From contig NC_054865.1 in the NCBI RefSeq assembly GCF_018320785.1, forward strand, positions 33,418,398-33,482,397: DNA of 64,000 nt, read 5' to 3'. Both the position numbers and the translations under genes were made by a program. The DNA is from Cheilinus undulatus (lineage: Eukaryota; Chordata; Actinopteri; Labriformes; Labridae). Shown here piece after piece: positions 62,801 to 64,000 of this stretch; the stretch's first letter is position 1; every line of letters begins with the position of its first letter. The notes beneath the pieces are model-generated. The model had not been told where the DNA came from. It searched no databases and saw nothing but the letters and a program-made list of their open reading frames with translations.

Positions 62801-63262
62801 AAGTTGATTCAATTTCAACTTGACAATTAAAGCCTACTATATAAGTGTGGGAAAAAAACTGATCGATGTGACTTGCAATGAATTATTTTGGAGATCAAGA
62901 TTTCCCTTTTTTAAGGTTTTCTGGGATATTATATTTCAAAGTAAAACTTAAAAGAGTCACAAGCACTCACAAAAAAAAAAAAACACGTGGCTCAAGAGAC
63001 ACGCGTTGAGTATCATTGATATATATTCCCAATATGTAGAACTATTCTTTTACTTGTTAACAGCAAATTTACCATACTTTCCCCAATAAATGCTAAAGTG
63101 CAAATGTACAGGCATGGTTAAAAAACACTCATAGCAAAAGTTCAAATGTTTTTCCTACCATAGAGGATGTAAGTTCCCAAAGGTTTCAGCAAACTTAAGC
63201 CTTTCCCTGTGTTCTCGCCACACAAGCTGTCCAACACAATGTCCACTCCTTCAGGAGAAATC
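50835..63262 (-). CDS. vat1l: vat1l, vesicle amine transport protein 1-like (last five coding exons; 5' part beyond window)
   Basis: Exons 63159-63262, 61387-61442, 61051-61245, 53093-53176 and 50835-50933, ending in TAA: 538 coding bases, about 179 residues, all phases consistent. The product belongs to the zinc-independent quinone oxidoreductase branch of the medium-chain dehydrogenase family, related to VAT1. Order of pieces: SPEGVDIVLDCLCGENTGKG and LLKPLGTYILYG (nucleotide-binding Rossmann part), NMVTGETKSFFSFAKS, WWQVEKVNPIKLYEENKVIA, KKIRPVVDSLWALEEVKEAM, NIGKLILDVEKTPTPL, then a short acidic tail MANDSTETSEAGEEEEEPEG ending KERMPFIH. The N-terminal catalytic-like half is encoded beyond position 64000. 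The intron 53177-61050 is nearly 8 kb and full of repeats. It lies next to clec3a in the same direction, as in mammals. Confidence 0.94.
51565..51700 (+). repeat. Dispersed repeat fragment in vat1l last intron
   Basis: Contains GGGGGCTGGAGGCTATGCCA and ACACCCTGGACTGGTTGCCA, a phrase I recognise from a very common fish interspersed repeat. Followed by a T-run at about 51704-51720. Confidence 0.5.
51820..52990 (+). pseudogene. Tc1-like transposase relic (family B), many stops
   Basis: Plus-strand fragments across three frames: MKTKEHPKQLREVIEKYKSG, TPMRTLKELQTSAAEMGETL, then a catalytic-domain region with degraded DETK and WGCF equivalents, and a C-terminal end matching the element at 46515. 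The right terminal sequence GGGGGTGAATATTTATGCAA is shared with that element. Several stops and frameshifts; left end not found. Lies in the vat1l last intron. Confidence 0.75.
53441..53618 (+). mobile_element. tRNA-derived SINE, copy 3
   Basis: Head GGGAGTGCAGATGGCCTAGC with box B GGTTCGAACC, body TGCATGTCTCTCCCC and CACTGTCCTCCTCCTATC, tail AAAAATAAAGC. Flanked by 12-bp direct repeats AATCATTATCAG (53429-53440) and AATCATTTTCAG (53619-53630), an 11/12 match, as expected for LINE-mediated insertion. In vat1l intron. Confidence 0.88.
54590..55395. mobile_element. hAT-type non-autonomous element in vat1l intron
   Basis: Ends CAGGGGTGTCAAACTCAA and TTGAGTTTGACACCCCTG are perfect inverted repeats, flanked by 8-mers ATCTCAGA (54582-54589) and ATCTAGGA (55396-55403) that match at 6 of 8. 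The interior (about 54770-55130) is a degenerate tandem array of an AAAGGTCAAAATATGA-like unit. No transposase. Confidence 0.82.
58370..58430 (+). repeat. Repeat tail with GGTTAAATAAA units
   Basis: CTCAGTGGGTCTTTATCTGG followed by GGTTAAATAAAGGTTAAATA is the typical 3' end of a widespread fish retroelement. Only the tail is recognisable. Confidence 0.5.
58830..59470. repeat. Dispersed T-rich repeat, copy B
   Basis: Same organisation as the repeat at 5833-6260: a GGTTCTGATGTCAAATTATT start, a longer degenerate array of ACTTTTAACC/CCATTTTTGCC units (about 58880-59260), and a tail with CTGTGAAGTCTGACTTTACT and AAGGTGATTCTGGTTCAATA. In vat1l intron. Confidence 0.65.
60053..60236 (-). mobile_element. 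SINE-like repeat, copy 4, strongly decayed
   Basis: The minus strand retains the box B-like GGTTTGAGTTCAAATCC region, GTCTTCCCCTCTCTCATC and CAGTGGAGACAAAAAG in the same order as the other SINE copies, but with many substitutions. Confidence 0.55.
60372..60605 (+). repeat. tRNA-like interspersed repeat
   Basis: Head CTGTGGCTCAGTCAGAAGGT, then GTCCTTGGGCAAAACACTTA and TGTAAAAGTGCTTTGAGTAG, the signature order of a common teleost SINE-like repeat. Box B is degenerate. In vat1l intron. Confidence 0.55.
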
Positions 63263-64000
63263 CTGAAACACAGATAAACAAACAAAAAAGGATAAGTCAG
63301 AGATCAGTGAAAAAAATTACTCATAAACACAAAAACGGATGCATGGGCTACAGTTTTCATATACAGCAAAATGTAGTCAGAAACAAAGTCTACACATCAA
63401 AGGTGCAAGTATCAATTTGCAGTTTTACAGTACTTTGACAAACATTCATGTACAGTGTGTGCATTTTTTAGGCATGTAGGGCGCTGAGGATTCATCGAGG
63501 GGCCTGATGTGCAACAACCCAGGGCTGGAGAGGTGGGAAGGGTGGCCGGAGTAAAGCTAGAAACATATCAACACACAAGTGTTGCTAAGCAGCCAAGGTC
63601 AAGCTCGACCTTTTTGTCCAGGCCTTTTCCCCCCCTGGTAATAAGCCTGGAGACTGCTAGTGATTTTTTTGGTCCCTGGGACATCAGCAGCATGATCAGG
63701 GGCTCATGGCAACCCTGATACCTGACCCGACAGTACCCTAGGCCATGCTAACTCACCACATCAACCCCTTACTCCGCTCTAAAGTTGTGAACTTTATTTT
63801 TTTCAACTGATTATTTTGCCATGTTCCTGGTAATATGCAAGGACATCAAGAGCACGACTGGGGTTTTGTCAAACCTCTTTCTTTCCCATTGGTGCCTTCA
63901 GGTGGATTACACGCCATATCTAAGCCTTATTTTGGCTTAAAGTTTTGGCCCTAACATGCCTCAAAGTTCTGCACAGTACTATAAGAAATTTGTCAAACGT
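63263..64000 (-). other. vat1l: vat1l intron continuing past the right edge
   Basis: No further vat1l exon could be recognised between the acceptor at 63263 and the end of the window. A plus-strand frame of 69 codons at 63509-63718 has no recognisable domain. Confidence 0.5.

Overview
This is vertebrate nuclear DNA, almost certainly from a ray-finned (teleost) fish. Genes are split into many small GT-AG exons, the non-coding DNA is AT-rich, and it is full of fish-type Tc1, hAT, SINE and LINE remnants. The predicted proteins are close to known vertebrate families. No species can be named from the sequence alone.

Layout from left to right: (1) 1-1280, minus strand: the 5' end of ccpg1 (first coding exon 140-199, probable untranslated exon 1 near 1138). 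(2) 1300-6900: intergenic, with a broken Tc1 transposase, a SINE, two copies of a non-autonomous element with 9-bp target duplications, and a T-rich dispersed repeat. (3) 6910-11324, plus strand: complete dkk3, 7 coding exons, 284 residues. (4) 14299-40661, minus strand: complete usp47, 28 coding exons, 1363 residues. All exons were joined by hand with every phase consistent. dkk3 and usp47 face tail to tail. (5) 40670-44041: usp47 promoter, then repeat-bearing intergenic DNA. (6) 44042-45297, minus strand: complete clec3a, 3 exons, 193 residues, with a TATA box. (7) 46515-48896: two Tc1-like elements, one carrying a nested 80-bp element. (8) 50835-63262, minus strand: the last five coding exons of vat1l; its 5' part lies beyond the right edge.

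The genes do not form a pathway. CCPG1 is an ER-phagy receptor, DKK3 a secreted Dickkopf-family glycoprotein, USP47 a deubiquitinase, CLEC3A a secreted cartilage C-type lectin and VAT1L a quinone-oxidoreductase-like protein. What links them is conserved neighbourhood: DKK3-USP47 and CLEC3A-VAT1L are neighbour pairs on two different human chromosomes, so the window spans a lineage-specific junction between 40.7 and 44.0 kb.

No new enzymatic or defence system is visible. The least ordinary content is the repeat biology: a small terminal-inverted-repeat family with 9-bp target duplications, including an 80-bp copy made almost only of its ends and nested in a Tc1 element; three hAT-type elements with 8-bp duplications; and a 640-bp layered GATA satellite inside usp47.
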